Of a stretch of 64,000 nt of DNA, positions 20,691 to 33,398 are shown in pieces. Within the stretch, counting starts at the first letter, position 1; each line of letters opens with the position of its first letter. The notes under the pieces are model-generated. The model was not told where the DNA came from. It made no database searches and saw only the letters and a program-made list of their open reading frames with translations. The position numbers and the translations under genes were made by a program. Source of the DNA: Ceratotherium simum simum (lineage: Eukaryota; Chordata; Mammalia; Perissodactyla; Rhinocerotidae); the NCBI RefSeq assembly GCF_000283155.1, contig NW_004454261.1:4712987-4776986 (forward strand), read 5' to 3'.

Positions 20691-23320
20691 AGGACCCGTC
20701 CTTTCCTGGCTCCTCGGCCCCTGCAGCATGGCAAGAGGGGCAGACACTCCTGTTCCCTGCCCTCGGGTTGGGTCACTCGGCTTTGGGGTGGGGGCCTTGC
20801 TGGTGTCAGCTGACTGGGGGGGACGGCAGAGCTTGTTGGGGTGGGAGTGTCCCCTGGAGCTGGCACTGGGACCACCGAAGGACGGGCTGGGGGCAGTGGT
20901 GGGCAGAGACTCCCCTGCCAGAGGTGCAGGAGGATCAGCCTGCGTGGGTGGAGGGGAAGGGAGGCGCCCAGGAGGGTCCCGGCGCCCAGGAGGGTCCTGC
21001 CACCCGGTGCTTCTCCCCAGAGCCCCTAGAGGGACTGGCCAGGACCGGAACTGGCTGGGTGGGGGCGCGGGGGCGCCAGGGAGGCCATGGGGTGTCTCCC
21101 TGCAAAACGCTCTCGACGTTCTGAGAAGGGAGAAGCATGGAGTCTGTGCGGGGCGTCTGGGGCACCCCCCGGCTCCTGCTTCCCGGAACAGCATGTGCGT
21201 TGGTCCCGCCCGCCCTGAATGTCCGTCCTCCCTGCTGTCCATGGCCCGTCGGGCCAGTCGTGCCGTCTGTTTGCACCCGTCCAGGAGGGGGCCCGGCCTG
21301 GAAGCCGGCCTTCGATGGAGCGTGCTGGCAGGCTAGGGGGTGGTGAGTGTTTCACCGCGGGGCTGGGGAACTGGTGTTGGACTGGACACCCCCGGGGGAC
21401 CTGCTGCCAGGTGAAGTGATCAAGCCCGGAGCTGGCACCCTGGGGCTATCTCCGTAGGCGCTTCTGAAAAGTTCAAGGAAATGGGGCCTGGGCCTGGGGG
21501 ACGCACGTCCCGGAGAGAAGAAAGGCATCTGTCACAGGCAGGAAACTCGAGAGAGGGTCGGAGGGCGGCCTCAGTCAGTAGATGGGAGGCCCGGCAGTCC
21601 TGCAGGCACAGGACGTGCCCGTGCACTCTGCTTTTCCCTGCCCTGGATTCCGCTTCTCCGGCTGCGGGGCGCTGTGCTGTCAGGACCCTGTGAGCAGGGG
21701 AGTGTCCGAGCCCCGTCTTTGAGGCTGAGACCTGGGGCCCATCTGCCACCGGTCTGCATCCTTTCTTCCCAGCTCTCTGGATTTTCCCAGGGGAGGCCCC
21801 AGGGGTGGGTGATGGCTGCCCAGGGCTGTCTGTTCGGTCCCCGTCATGCAGTCCTCTCCAGAGTCCTCGTGAAGAATGCTGAATGTGCACTTGTGCTGCT
21901 GGCTGGGTGGGCCGGGGAACGGTGCGTGGGCAGGTGGCCCCAGGGCCCCCCGATGGTGGGGGAAGTGCAGGCAGGCACCCACCAGACCCTGGGGGAGCCC
22001 GGCAGGTGCATGACCCCGGCCTGGGGACAACCCAGTGCAGGGACCTGGGGACAGGCGCCTTTGTTTAACTCTGAGCTTCTGACGTGTGCTCACACCTGCC
22101 TGGAGCCAGGACCTGCCCTGCCCGGGTGTGTGTCGGGGGGAGACTCGGTGCTTTGGCAGAGGGTGGGGGAGCCCGGGGCCCAGACGAGGGCCAGGTTTCC
22201 AGGGGAGCCCGTGGGGGCAGCACAGAAGAGGCGGTTGGCTTTGAAGTCGGGGTGGGCGGGGCCGCAGGTGTGCAGGTGGGCCGTCCAGGGCCACTGGGTG
22301 ACCTTGGGCCAGTCACCGTCCCCCCGGGGGGGCGGGTGGAACCGAGGCCAGACCTCCACAGCCCACAGGCCTGGCCCCCACTGGGGCATGACCAGCCTGG
22401 GCTGGCCCAGCTGGGGTCCAGCAGAGTCTCAGACGCGCATCCAGCGGGGGCCGGGCCGGAAACGCTGACCCAGCACGGGGCTCTGGCGGGTGAGTGAGCT
22501 GGGCTGGGAATAAAGAGGCGACTGTGTCCAGTCCCAGAGGCCGCCTCCCCCCTCCTGGGGCGGCCTCCCTGCTGCAGCCGGCACAGCCTGCGGGGGTGGG
22601 GAGCTGCCGCTCTCGTGTGGGGGGGCTGGTGGTGGGGAGCCAGCCCCCCGTGGCGCCAGCACAGTCCCAGGGTGTGCGTGTGTCCGTGTGCAGGCGTGAC
22701 TGTGTACGTGTGCCAGTGCATGTTTCGTGCGTGCAGCAGATGCGCATACATATGTCATGTGTGTGCTTGTGTCGCGTGTACCTATGATTCGCCGTGGGCA
22801 GACTTGGAGCGTCTCCAGCCACTTTCCGCAGCCGAGGGCTATGTGGTCAGACGCTGGGCCGGGCAGGCTGCAGGGTGTAGCCGAGAGCACGGTCACCCAC
22901 ACCCGTTCCAGGCCTGCCTGCCCCCTGCTCGCCCGCCACCTCGCCCAGTCTGCCCACGCTTGTCCATGGGGCGCCCGGCAAGTGCAGTCCCCTCTCCCCT
23001 GAGTGGAGCCCCAGTCCCTGTTCCTGGGAACTACCACACCCCCTACCCCCCAGCTGCTGGCAGGCCAGTCCCACGTGAGCGACCTGAGCGGGGCTGGGGC
23101 GGAAAGCCCGCTTCCTTCATCTGCCGATGATGGTGACAGCCCGCTCCCCTACTGGGAGGTGTGGCTGCCCTGCCCTCGCCCTGCCCTCCGGCGGGTGGCT
23201 CAGGTGAGGGCAGGACCCCCGCCTAGGATGCTGGCTCCTTCACCTGCTGCACTGGGCTTGCCGGGCCCCTGGGGAGGCAGAACAAGACCTGCCGCTTGTT
23301 TATATCCCACACCGTGAGGG
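20691..23320. other. SBNO2: SBNO2 intron 1, GC-rich, no gene recognised
   Basis: Long overlapping open frames occur on both strands, but none shows family resemblance or exon-like boundaries. A TG-rich imperfect run is at 22670-22790. A two-copy GGCGCCCAGGAGGGTCC repeat is at 20963-20999. Confidence 0.45.
22670..22790. repeat. TG/TGTGCG-rich low-complexity tract
   Basis: Imperfect alternation of GTGTGCGTGTGTCCGTGTGC-like sequence. It is a potential Z-DNA-forming purine-pyrimidine tract, with no coding role. Confidence 0.6.
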
Positions 23321-23321
23321 A

Positions 23322-23640
23322 CTTGAACACACGATGCTCAGTGAGAACCAGACACAGAAGGACACACAGTGTGTGAGTCCATTGATGTGAAATGTCCAGA
23401 ACAGGCACATCCACAGACAGAACGTGGGTTCGTGGTTGTCAGGGGCTGGGGAGGGGCTGGGGGTGACTGCTGATGGGGACAGGGCTTCCTTTAGGGCTGA
23501 TGGAATGTTCTGGAACTAGATAGAGATGATGGTTTGCACAACCATCACTAAATGGACTAAAACCCACTGCGTTGTACACTGTAGTGGGTGAGGTATATGG
23601 TGTGTGAATTGTGTTGCCATAAAACAAAGAAGTGTTAGAA
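23322..23640 (+). repeat. L1M 3' end
   Basis: The recurrent module, plus orientation: 'CACGATGCTCAGTGAGAACC', 'CACATCCACAGACAGAACGT', 'GTGGTTGTCAGGGGCTGGGG', 'GATGGAATGTTCTGGAACTA' and a terminal AAAACAAAGAAGTG. Confidence 0.82.
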
Positions 23641-25699
23641 ACCCAGAAAGCAGGGCCAGTCCTTGCCCCTCAGCTGCCCGTGTGCCGTGGCCTGGAGTTG
23701 AGTGGGCATCTGGGGGTGGCCCCCAGCATGGCCCCGCTGCCAGCTCACGCGTGGGCGCTGGGTGGTTTTGAGGCATCTTCTCCCGGCCCCACAAGGAGGG
23801 CAGAGGGGGCACCGTCTCTGAAGTTTATGGGGGGTAAACGAGGCTCTCCTGGGAGCCCCCCACCAGGCCCCCGCTCTGTCCCCAACAGCTGCCGTGGGCA
23901 GACGGGAAGCATGTCCTGCAGGACGTGGTCTGGGGGTCTGGACTTCCGGTGCGGGGTGCTCAGCTGTGTGCGGGGTGGAGAGTGGGCAGCCCTGGGGGCC
24001 CGGCCTACAGGAGGTGGCGGCTGGGGCCAGCGCTGCCCTGGCCCTCCGGTACATTCCCCTGACTGGCTGGGCCCCCCACGAGGCCAGGTGACAGCGGGGA
24101 GGGGAGTGATCCTCTTGAGTGCGGGCCGAGCCGCACCCGCCAGTTCACTCACTGACAGTGACCCTCCCAAGTCAGCCGTGCCCTCCTGCCGTTGTCCACG
24201 GCACGGCCGCGGGGAGCCTGCCCACTAGGGGAAGGCGTTGATTTGGCCTCTGCCCAGGTTCCCGCACCCAGAACCCTACAGCGGGAATCACCGCCCGCAG
24301 AGGGGAGGGCCCCGGCCGGGCACCCCGGGCACGCGCTGCCCGAGTTTCCAGCGCCTTCCGGAATGTGCTCGCGGCTGCCGACCTCTGGCGCCACCGTGCC
24401 CGCCAGTCCATCCGTCTGTCTGTCCGCCCATCTGTCCATCCGGTTGTTCAGAGAGGGCGCCGGCTTTCCCGTCGGGACTGGCCTCTTAGGAGTAAAGCCC
24501 CTCGTTCCCAGGCCGCTGCGTTTCAAAAGCACGGGCGCCACATTCCCGAGGACGCATCACCCGCTGTTCCCGGGGAGTCCGCTGCCCGGGGCTCAGAGGC
24601 CCTCAACACCGGAAGCTGGGACAGGGCGGGAGGGGTTGGGGGGTCTGTGGCCGGCAGTGAACTCTCATGGCCCCGGCTCATCAAGGGGGTAGCTGGCATC
24701 CAGCCCGACCTGCGGCCTGAGGCTCCGGGTCCGGCCCGGGTGGAAAGCATCTTCGCCTGTGAGGTAAACTGAGGAAGGGCCCACCCTGTGGGGGCTGCGG
24801 CCCCATGGAGCAGTGGGGCCCTCCCGCCTGCGTCTCCTCCCGGTGCTGTGGCCGTGGCCGTGGCCGTGGCCTGGTCTGCCTGGGGTGGGAGCTCAGCAGG
24901 GACCCGTGTGCTTCTGAGGGCTGCTTCAGGGTGTCTGGAATGTTCTCCTCGGCTGGTTTGGGGTGCGGCTCTGCTCTGGATGCTGTGAAGTGGGGGCGTC
25001 GGGCTCCCTCCCTCCCCGGCCTGGCCTGGGGTGGTTCTGAGATTGGTGCTGGGGGCGCAGGGCCTGGGAGCCTCTCCTGGTGTCACCAGGGAGCAGGTGA
25101 GCTGGCAAGGGGCATTTTGGGGGGTTTTCATCAGATTCCAGAATGACTTTTGGGGGTTTTCATCAGATTCCAGAGCGACTTGGGGGGGGTTTTCATCACA
25201 TTCTGGCCCTCTGGGAGCTCAGCCCAGTGTTATGGAGGCAGGGCTCAGGGTGAGTGAGCCCCCAGGCAGATGTTGGGGGCCATCAGGGCAGCATTTGGGG
25301 GTCCTGGGTGGTAACGGGAGGGCCGGTGGCTCCGCCCCCAGCCTCCTGGGGCCCTGGAGGAAGGCACCCCATGTCGGGAGGATGGGTGTGAGGGGGGGAT
25401 GCCAGCCTTGAGAAGCCAAGTGCTGCCACCCCCAACCCAGACCTACAGCTTCCCTTGAAAAACCAGCCTGTCTGGAAGCCCTGGGCTGCATTCCTGGCGG
25501 TGGAGGCTGTGCTGTGCCAGCCGGCCCCCCAGCCTGGCCACCCTGTGCTGCCGAAAGGCGGCCTCGCTGCAGTCAGGCACGTCCAGGGAGCGGGGCCCCC
25601 GTCCCGTCCCCCGGAATCTGTTACTGTGCGCGGGGCCGGGCCGGCCTGGCTGCCCGCTCTGGTCCACTCATGGCTGCGTCCTGCCTCTGTCCTGTCAGC
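23641..25699. other. SBNO2: SBNO2 intron 1, GC-rich, no gene recognised
   Basis: It contains a (GTGGCC)n run at 24847-24872, a CTGT/CCAT-rich patch at 24408-24442 and a three-copy repeat at 25110-25205. No repeat family or exon was identified in the rest. Confidence 0.4.
25110..25205. repeat. Three-copy tandem repeat, ~36 bp
   Basis: The phrase GGGGTTTTCATCAGATTCCA, followed by GA(A/G)(T/C)GACTT, repeats three times, the last diverging to CATCACATTCTGG. Confidence 0.85.
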
Positions 25700-26055
25700 T
25701 CAGTAACGGCCCTGGAGATGTCCCGTCCTGGTCCCAGGACCTGTGGACGTGTCACCTCATGTGGCAGAGGGGACTTTGCAGCTGGATTAAGTCAAGGCCC
25801 CTGAGATGGAGGATGATCCTGGGTCACCGGGGGACCCTGGGTCATCACAGCGTCCTCTTAAGCAGAGAGCTTCCTCCCTAGAGGCTGCTGGGGTGAGAGA
25901 CCTGGAGCTTGAGTAGGCCTCGTGCTGCCGCTGGCTTTGAAGATGGGGCAGCGTGCGTGACAGGGACACGGGCAGCCTCTAGAAGCCGAGACCCAGCCCC
26001 GGCCGAACACCAGCTCGGAGACAGCCCTCGGCCCTGCCGACCACGTGGACTGAGA
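25700..26055 (+). mobile_element. MaLR LTR fragment
   Basis: 'GACCTGTGGACGTGTCACCT', 'GTGGCAGAGGGGACTTTGCA', 'GCTGGATTAAGTCAAGGCCC', 'GCTGGCTTTGAAGATGGGG' and 'CAGCCTCTAGAAGCC' are in MaLR LTR order. Closely similar to the copy at 42085-42541. Confidence 0.7.
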
Positions 26056-28234
26056 AGTGGATCCTCCTGAGGGTCCAGCGGCGAGCCTGGGCCTCATGAG
26101 ACCTGGCGCCAAGGGCCGGCGAGCTCGCCTGGACTTCTGACCTGTGGAGCCGCGAGGGTCCACGTGGGCTTTTCAAGTGGCCCGGTTTGCGGGTGCTCGT
26201 CACGGCAGGAGGAGGAATGGATCCAGGCTCCGCTGATGGGTCTTGGGCTTCGCGCCACTGCGATTTGGGGGCCTCTGTCCTCTTCCCAGAGGTGGGCCCG
26301 GGGTCGAGCCCACTGTGGGCGTTTGCGTGGGTCCGTGGAGTAAGGTCGCCGTCCCCCGAGCTCAGCCCGGGGCCAGGAGGGCCTCCTCCTCCTGGGACGC
26401 CGGATGCCCTTCGGGCTCAGGTAAAGGTCCCTTGTGATGTTCTTGGCACCGACCTGGACTGGGGGAGCCTGAGGAGGGTGCTGACTGGTCAGGCCTCTCA
26501 CCTGGGACTAGTGTGACCCGGCTGCGGGCAGCCCCAGCCGCTCTCCCGCTCGGGGCTCTCCGAGGGGCTGGGTAGAGAGACCTGGCATGCTGGCTGGCTT
26601 GAGGCACACGCGATACCAAGCAGGGGCGGCCACAAGTGCCAGGAGGGACAGACCACCCTCTGCATGGACCCTGGGCAGGCCAGGGCACGCTAGTTTCAAA
26701 AGACCAGAGAGTTGGTGGCCAGTGATATTTTCTTAACATCTGCTCAGGGGTGGAAGACCCTCGGGGTCAGAGGAGACCACAAGCTCGGTGTCTCTAAAGC
26801 CTTTTTAACACCACGAATAAACACGAGACCTGGGCAGGCACCTCCCAGGAGAGGAAGCCTGCATGGGAGATGCTCGGCTGCTGCGCGAAGCCATTCCATG
26901 CCTGTCGGCCTGGGCAGAGGTTTAAAGGTCTGCCCGGAGCAAGGGTGCTGCAGCTGGACCTCCATCGCTGCCAGTGGGCAGGCGGAATGGTGCCACCGCC
27001 TTGGGAAGCATTCGGCTCTCCCCTGGAAGGCTGAACCGCCTCTGGGAGAGAGGGTATCAGGGGTCCGGGACCCCCCTGAGACCCAGGCTCAGTGTCCCCC
27101 GCTGTGACCGAGAAGGCTGCCTGTCCTGGGCCCCTTTCCCTGCTGACCAGCGTCCTAAGGGCCGTGCGGCTCTGACGTGTCCTTACGAGCTCAGGTGTGG
27201 CTTGCTCCAGCTGTGCTAAGTTGCTTTGTAAAGCTTCCGCCTTACTGTAGGCCATCAGAGCATCCTTCCACCTCCCTGTGTGTGGGGCTGTCACGGCGGC
27301 CATGGGGTCTGGTGGCCGGCTGGTCTGTCCTGGATGAGCCAACGGGTCTCTGGGCCCGTGGCCAGCAGATGCATTGGCTGGAGAGCCAGGCAGCCATAGG
27401 TGACCCAAATCGATGCCTCCAGAGCCCAGCCCGACATTTGTTTCAAGCAGACGTGGCTCCCCGGGGTGGCGTGTGGGGGCGCTGTGCGTTTGCCCTGTTG
27501 CTGACCCCCATGTGGTCCAGCTCTGCTGTTTTCGCTCTTGGGGGTCAGGTTGGGGTGACGGGCTGTGCGGCCCCCTCCCACCAGGGCCTCCTCCATCCAC
27601 TGTCCACTTACTGGTCCTCCGTTCACCCACATGTCGACCATGCCAGGCTGGGGCCGGGGCGTCAGCTGAGCAACCCCATGGCCCGGCTGTGCGCAGGAGC
27701 TGTGGGGTCTCCCTGTCCCGCCGGGTGGGGCGGCCGCTTGGGGCCTCGGCCTGGAGTGTCGTCCCCCCAGTGCCCGGCCCCGTGACGGAGAGGGAGGGGG
27801 CTTTGTGTCCCAGCAGGACGGGAGGTTTTTCGAGAGACGCCCCCTCACCATCTGCCGTGAGGCGCAGGAGCCCGGCTGGGGGGGTGCCCCGGGGGCCCGT
27901 GGGGTCTTGCAGGCCCTTTCCTACCTTTCCCGCACTGAGAGCAGAACTGGAAATTCAGCTCTGGCTTTCTGCTTTCTTAAATGGGGCTTCCGAGGGGGCC
28001 CACCTCCTCCTCCGTGTCTTGGATGGAGTGCTCCTCCCGCCTGCCCCGCCTGGCATCCCAGAGCTGCCGCATCCCAGATGCCTCTGGGGACTCTGTAGAA
28101 ATCTGAGGGCACATGCTTGGTGCCAGCCTCACCCAGTCGGCGGTGCTCCCAGCCCCCCAGGCGTCACGGGGATCCAGGCCGAGGGTCATGGTGGCTGCAG
28201 CTGGGGTTTGCCTCCCCGTCCTGTCGAGTGTCCG
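26056..28234. other. SBNO2: SBNO2 intron 1, no gene recognised
   Basis: GC-rich intronic DNA. No recognisable repeat, splice-flanked coding block or RNA gene was found by reading. Confidence 0.4.
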
Positions 28235-28605
28235 GGGCGGCTGTGACAACTGACTACATGCTGGACAGCTTAAACCACAGAGGTGTATCCTCTCCCAGCT
28301 CTGGAGGCTGGACGTCCGAGATCACGCGCTCCCTCCGGAGGCTCCAGGGGAGGGTCCATCCTGCCTTGTCCAGCCTCAGGGGACTCCAGGCATCCTGGGC
28401 TTGTGGCCGCGTCCCTCCATCTCTGCCTCTGTCGTCACGTGTCCTCTCCCTGTGTCTGTCCAGATGTCCCTCTTATGAAGACAACAGTCTTTGCATCAGG
28501 GCCACCCAACCCCGGTGTGACCCCATCTTAACTAATTTCGTCTGCAAAGACCCTGTTTCCAAATGAGGGGCTGTTCACAGGTTCCCATGGGTGCACCTCT
28601 GTCCC
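28235..28605 (-). mobile_element. MaLR LTR (MLT1-type)
   Basis: Reverse orientation: GCTTAAACCACAGAGGTGTA, 'CTCTGGAGGCTGGACGTCCG', 'CTTGTGGCCGCGTCCCTCC', 'ATGTCCCTCTTATGAAGACA', 'GACCCCATCTTAACTAATTT' and 'CTGTTTCCAAATGAG'. Confidence 0.82.
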
Positions 28606-30344
28606 CACGGTCCCTCCTCCAAATCCCGACCCCCTGTTGCTCACCAGCTGGCCTTCAGTCCCTGCCTGGCCCTTGGGCCCTGGGATCTGACCCTGGCCCC
28701 GCTTTGCTGCCTTGTCCCCGTGCGTCCCCCCGAGTACCACCCGGCCTCAGTGTCAGTAGATGAGGAATGGGCCCCCGAGGCTTCCAGGAAGGAAAGAGCC
28801 AGCACCTTCCCTCGGATCCCTCCCCTTCCCCCCCTTCCTTCTTGTCCTTGGGGCTGGCACCCCATGGAGGGGGCTGTCGAGGGGCATGTGCTCCCCTGGG
28901 GGTCCCAGGAGAGCTGACCTGTGCCCCCGAACTCAGGCAGGACCTCAGTGCGGGGCTGGAGCTCCCAGGACAGGCGGTGGCTCTCACCCCGACGTTGAGC
29001 TCCGTCGGCTTGGCCCCCTGGCCCGAGGCTGCCCGTCTCTGCCCCACTGACCCCACCCATCCCGTCTCAGCCGGGCGCCTCTGCCTAGGAGCAGTGGAGC
29101 CCCTCCTGGACGCCCTGCTCGTGTCCCTTCCTGGGCCGCCTGCTGGAGGCTGCCCTCAGGCTGGCTGTGACCTGAGGTGAGGAGGCAGCTCCCCACCCCA
29201 GCCGTGTGTGGATTCCGCGGACGGTTCTTCCCCCAGACAGTCCAGGGCGGCCAAGTCGGGGCCTGGCCAGGCCTCCGATTCCACCAGGGCCTCTGCCCTA
29301 ACAGCCAAGCCTTGGGGAGCCCTGGCCGGCCCCTGCTCTGCCCCCAACCCAGGACCCCAGGGCTGTTGATCAGAGCCCAGTGGAGGGGTCGCCGGAGGGG
29401 CTGCTGTCTTGTGCCCCGTGGGGGCCAGCAGGTCCCTGCTGCTGGGGGACACTGTTCCTGGACGGGGGGTGTGGCAGCCTCTTCCTGGCCTGGCGGGACA
29501 CAGGTGAGGTAACGAGTGGCGGGCAGTCCATGCAGCTGCTGGGGTCCGGGCACCACTAGGCAGAGGGTCCGGGCGGCAGCTCAGAGTGTGTTGGGGGCCG
29601 AGCCGACAGCTCATTGTGGGCTGACACCAGCAGCCTGTCCTGGGGCACCGGCCCCGGGCTGAGGACCGGCTGGGGCGATGGGCCGAGTGGGCTCATCGGT
29701 GGGGTGGCCGTTGTCACCTAGGTTCAGGCTCTCCCAGATCTCGGCCTCATCCCGCGTCCCACCCCTGTTGTTGTCCTGCGTGGGCCACTGATACCTTGAT
29801 CTCTCTCTCCTGTAATGACTCATCTGAAAACCTGATCTCAGGAGGAAATCCTCTGAACTGAAACCGCGGTGTTTGTGAAGTGCCGGCCCCTCCCCGCGAG
29901 AGCGCCCACACTTCTCCAGTCAGGAGACTCACGGCTAAAAATACACAGCGCCCACTGCAGGCGCTGGGCTCTCACCGCCAGGCGGGGTCTGGGTTACGTG
30001 CCTCCGGCCCAAGACCACACTCAGTGCCCTCGGGGGTGGACCCCGGGGCAGCTGGAAGCCCCCAGGGCCGTGGTGCTTTCGTGCTCTGGAGCTGGGGGCC
30101 AGGGCATGGTCCAGAACGCAGGACCGCGGGGCGGGGCAGCCAGCCAAGGCCGGAAAGCAACAGGATGGGGGGGGGGCTGTGTCTGGGGGGCTGTCCCAGC
30201 ACCTGGGGGGACGGAAGCAGGAAGCCTGAGGCTGTGGTGGCGCTGCGGCAGAGAGAGGTGACAGGACTGGGGTATCAGAGGAAGGGGGGCACCGTAGGGG
30301 TGGGCCCTGGGGGCGTGGGGATGGTGGTGGGCACAGTATCCCCC
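28606..30344. other. SBNO2: SBNO2 intron 1, no gene recognised
   Basis: Unique-looking GC-rich sequence. Open frames on both strands are not supported by homology or boundaries. Confidence 0.4.
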
Positions 30345-30830
30345 ACTCCTCCCCAGCCGCTGACGACTACTGACCCATGTTCTGTCTGTGGATGTGCCTG
30401 TTCTGGACATTTCACATCAGTGGAATCACACACCGTGTGTCCTTCTGTGTCTGGTTCTCTCACTGAGCGTCATGTGTTCAAGGTCCATCCACGGCGTGGC
30501 TGTGTCAGGGCCTCACTCCTCTTCATGGCCGCGTCATATTCCAGTGTGTGGGTGGACACGTTGTGTGGATCCGTTTGTCTGTCAGTGGACACTGGGGTTG
30601 TTTCCACCTTTTGGCTCTTGTGACTCATGCTGCTGTGAACGTGCGTGCGCAGATTTTGTGTGGATGCATGTTCTCAGTTCTCCTGGATGGACACGTGGGA
30701 GCAGATGGCTGGGTCTGTGGAAATTCTGTGTTTAACCGTTTGAGGACCTGCCGACTCTTACAAGTGGCTGCACCATCTTACATTCCCGCGCACGAGGATC
30801 CATCTCCTGCCTCCTGCTCCATTGACCCTG
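30345..30830 (-). repeat. L1M 3' end
   Basis: Recurrent module, minus: 'GTTCTGTCTGTGGATGTGCC', 'CATTTCACATCAGTGGAATC', 'GTCCATCCACGGCGTGGCTG', 'CACTGGGGTTGTTTCCACCT', 'TTCTGTGTTTAACCGTTTGA'. Confidence 0.85.
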
Positions 30831-33326
30831 GTCTCAGTTCACAGTGCCTGGTGGCCGACTTGCCCACGTTCCTGCCCTCCCCACACCCCCTCCAGGCCCA
30901 GGTCTGAATGCCCTGCTTGGTCAGAGAAGCCTCTGGGGTCCCCAAGGCTTCTCTGTTTGTGAAAAGAGAGGATGCACGGGCCCTGGTCACAGCCCCCTGG
31001 GTCACAGCCCTCTGGGTGTCGGGCCCCCAGCCAAGTCTGGAGCCTTCCTCTAGGTCACGAAGGCTCTTTCTCTGAAGGACTGCAGGTGACTCCGCGGGGC
31101 CTGGCCTCCTGGGGCTGCCACTCAGATCAGGTTCCACAGGGGCTTATGGACACAGCCCGACCTGGGTTCCTGGGACTGGGGTCTCCGGGGCTCTGGGAGA
31201 GGGCAGGAGGGGCCGTGCAGGCCAGAGGGATGCAGATGAGGGGTGAATGCAGGGCCAGCCTGCTGCTGCTAGGGGTCCCTCGGGCACAGTGCACCCCGAG
31301 GACGGCCCGGAGGGTCCCTGGGGAGCTGCCCACAGCGCCCCCTCGTGCTCGTTGGCCCGTAGGCTCTGGCTGGTGCCTTCCAGGGGAGCAGCCCGGGGCT
31401 CCGTGGCAGCAGAGCCAAGAGGTACCACAGAATGGGAAGGGATCTGCTTCCCCTGGGGACGTGGCTGCTGAGAGAGGGAAGCTGTGGCAGGGAGGGGTGC
31501 CCCCAGGGTTTAACAGGGCGTCTCGGGCGGGGTCGTTCCTAGGGTTGGCTGCAGAGAAGGGGCGGGTGGTCGAAACCCGGAGACAAGAGCAAGCCAGCCA
31601 GCGCCCGGGGTCAGCTCTGTGAGCTTTCCCTGTTGAATAGGGATGGTTCCTGCCCCTTCCTGTCCCAGGTGTCGGGACAGACCCCCCCTCAGTCACTTAG
31701 GCAGCCACTGGATTGCAGAGGCCCCAAGCTCTGCTGGGTGCCTGGTGGGCCTTGTCCCTGTCCCCCAGACAACCCATTCTCCAGCTGAGCAAACTGAGGC
31801 TCAGAGGAGCTGAGGGGCCCCCGAGTTGTCAGAGGTTATGCAGCTGTTAGGCGGCTGACCAGGTCTGGACCCTGTCTGCCTGACCCTGGAATCTTTATAA
31901 GGAACAGCGGAGACCCCAGATCATGGAGTAGCCGTGTGGTCATCGAGGACCCCAGGTCATTCCACTTGCAGCCTCTGAGTCCGTGTCCCGTCGGGTCTCA
32001 GCCTGCGCGAGGCTGGAGGGCGCAGGCAGGAGGGGGCCGGGGCCTCCGGGGATCCAGGTCTCTGCGGGCGGCGAGAGGTAGCGTCCTGCCAGCCGGGAAG
32101 AGCCAGGAGCCTGAGCGGTCGGCTGGAGGCCTGGAGCAGAGCAGCCACCCCGCAGCCCCCTGCGGCCTTCTCGAAGGGCCCGGACTCGTCTGTGTGCCGC
32201 CCTCGGCCGTGGGCCCCTTTCCTGCCGCCTGACCAGGAGCGCAGGGGGAGGCGCCCCTCCCTGCCCCTGCGGGATTGCACAAGCTGCCGCGTGCAGACGG
32301 TGATTACTGGAAGTCCCGAGGATTTCTTCACTGAGGCTTGGCCGGGCCGCCTCCCCTTCCTGCCTCCCTCGGTGATTAACGTCCGTGTCCGGCCGCCGCC
32401 TGCGAGGAGCCAGGGCCAGCCTGGGGTCGCTGCTCACAGTGGCGGGGGTGGGGCTGGGGGGCTCTGTCACAGGCCACAGGGCAGATGGAAATCGTATGTG
32501 GCCGGAGTCAGCCCCTGTGCCTTTCCCCAGGGAACGTTCTCAGTGGGGTCACTGTGTGTCTTTACTCTTAGCCAGGTCTGAAGGCTCTTCCCGGCTCAGC
32601 TGGGCCCCGACCACCCCGGAGACCCTTGGGCAAGCCTCGCCTGGCTGCAGAGGGACAGGGTGGCCCGTGTCCCCTGTGGGCGCCCAGCTTGGAGGTGCCA
32701 GCCGGGTTGGACTCAGCCTCCCAGCCTCAGACGCGCCTGGTCAGACAGCCAGGCGTGGGCCGTCCAGGGGTCCCTTCGTGGGTGGCAGGAGCTTGTTCTG
32801 TGGGCCAGGAGGCCCAGGCGGTGCTGTGAACAGCAGGGAGGGGATGCGGCGGTGGGGCCCAGCCACACTGAAGGGGCTGCCCTCACCCCAGAGCTCCACC
32901 CGAGAAGCTCGTCTTAGTTCTGCCCCCGGCACAGCTCCCTGTGGCCAGGAGCCCTACCTGGTGGCGCTTGATGCCCAGCTGGGATCTGTGGTCAGGGGTC
33001 CAGGCCCAGTGTCCCCAGGAGGGGCGGCCAGGCAGCGATGGGGCCTCCCCTGTGTGGACTTGGAGCCTAGAGGCTGAGCGGGCTGCCACCCTGGCAGTTG
33101 AGGGACCCCCTCCCCAGCATAGCCCCTGGAGAGAGGCTGGGAACCAGAGGCCCCAGCAGCACTGCAGAGTTGAGGACCCTTGGCTCACACCCCCGTTCTT
33201 GTGGGCTGGGCGGTCAGGGTGGGCTAGCCCGGCTGCCCCTCAGCCCACTGTCCCTTGTCCCCAAGGAGGGCACCTCACCCGTTGGGGTCAGAGGGCGCCC
33301 TCAGGACATTCTGTGTCTTTCTCCAG
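30831..33326. other. SBNO2: 3' part of SBNO2 intron 1
   Basis: A MIR core (minus) lies at about 31770-31880 (CTGAGCAAACTGAGGCTCAG, 'GAGTTGTCAGAGGTTATGCA'). 31940-32460 is moderately CpG-rich but lacks promoter motif clusters. The intron ends with TTCTGTGTCTTTCTCCAG at 33326. Confidence 0.5.
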
Positions 33327-33329
33327 GTC

Positions 33330-33365
33330 ATGATGCCGCCCCCGCGGAGCAAGAAGCCCAGATAG
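33330..33365 (+). promoter_or_regulatory. SBNO2: Upstream open reading frame in SBNO2 5' UTR
   Basis: ATG ATG CCG CCC CCG CGG AGC ... AGA TAG encodes MMPPPRSKKPR and stops 33 bases before the main ATG. Its first ATG starts 3 bases into the exon, so its context depends partly on exon 1. If transcripts use this exon, the uORF would be scanned before the main start. Confidence 0.6.
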
Positions 33366-33398
33366 ACGCCCCCGCGGCCCGGGTCGAGGAGCCGCCCG

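Noticed and set aside
26794..27630. Long minus-strand open frames in SBNO2 intron 1
   Set aside because: GC-rich DNA lacks stop codons by chance. Several frames overlap on both strands, with no homology and no exon-like boundaries.
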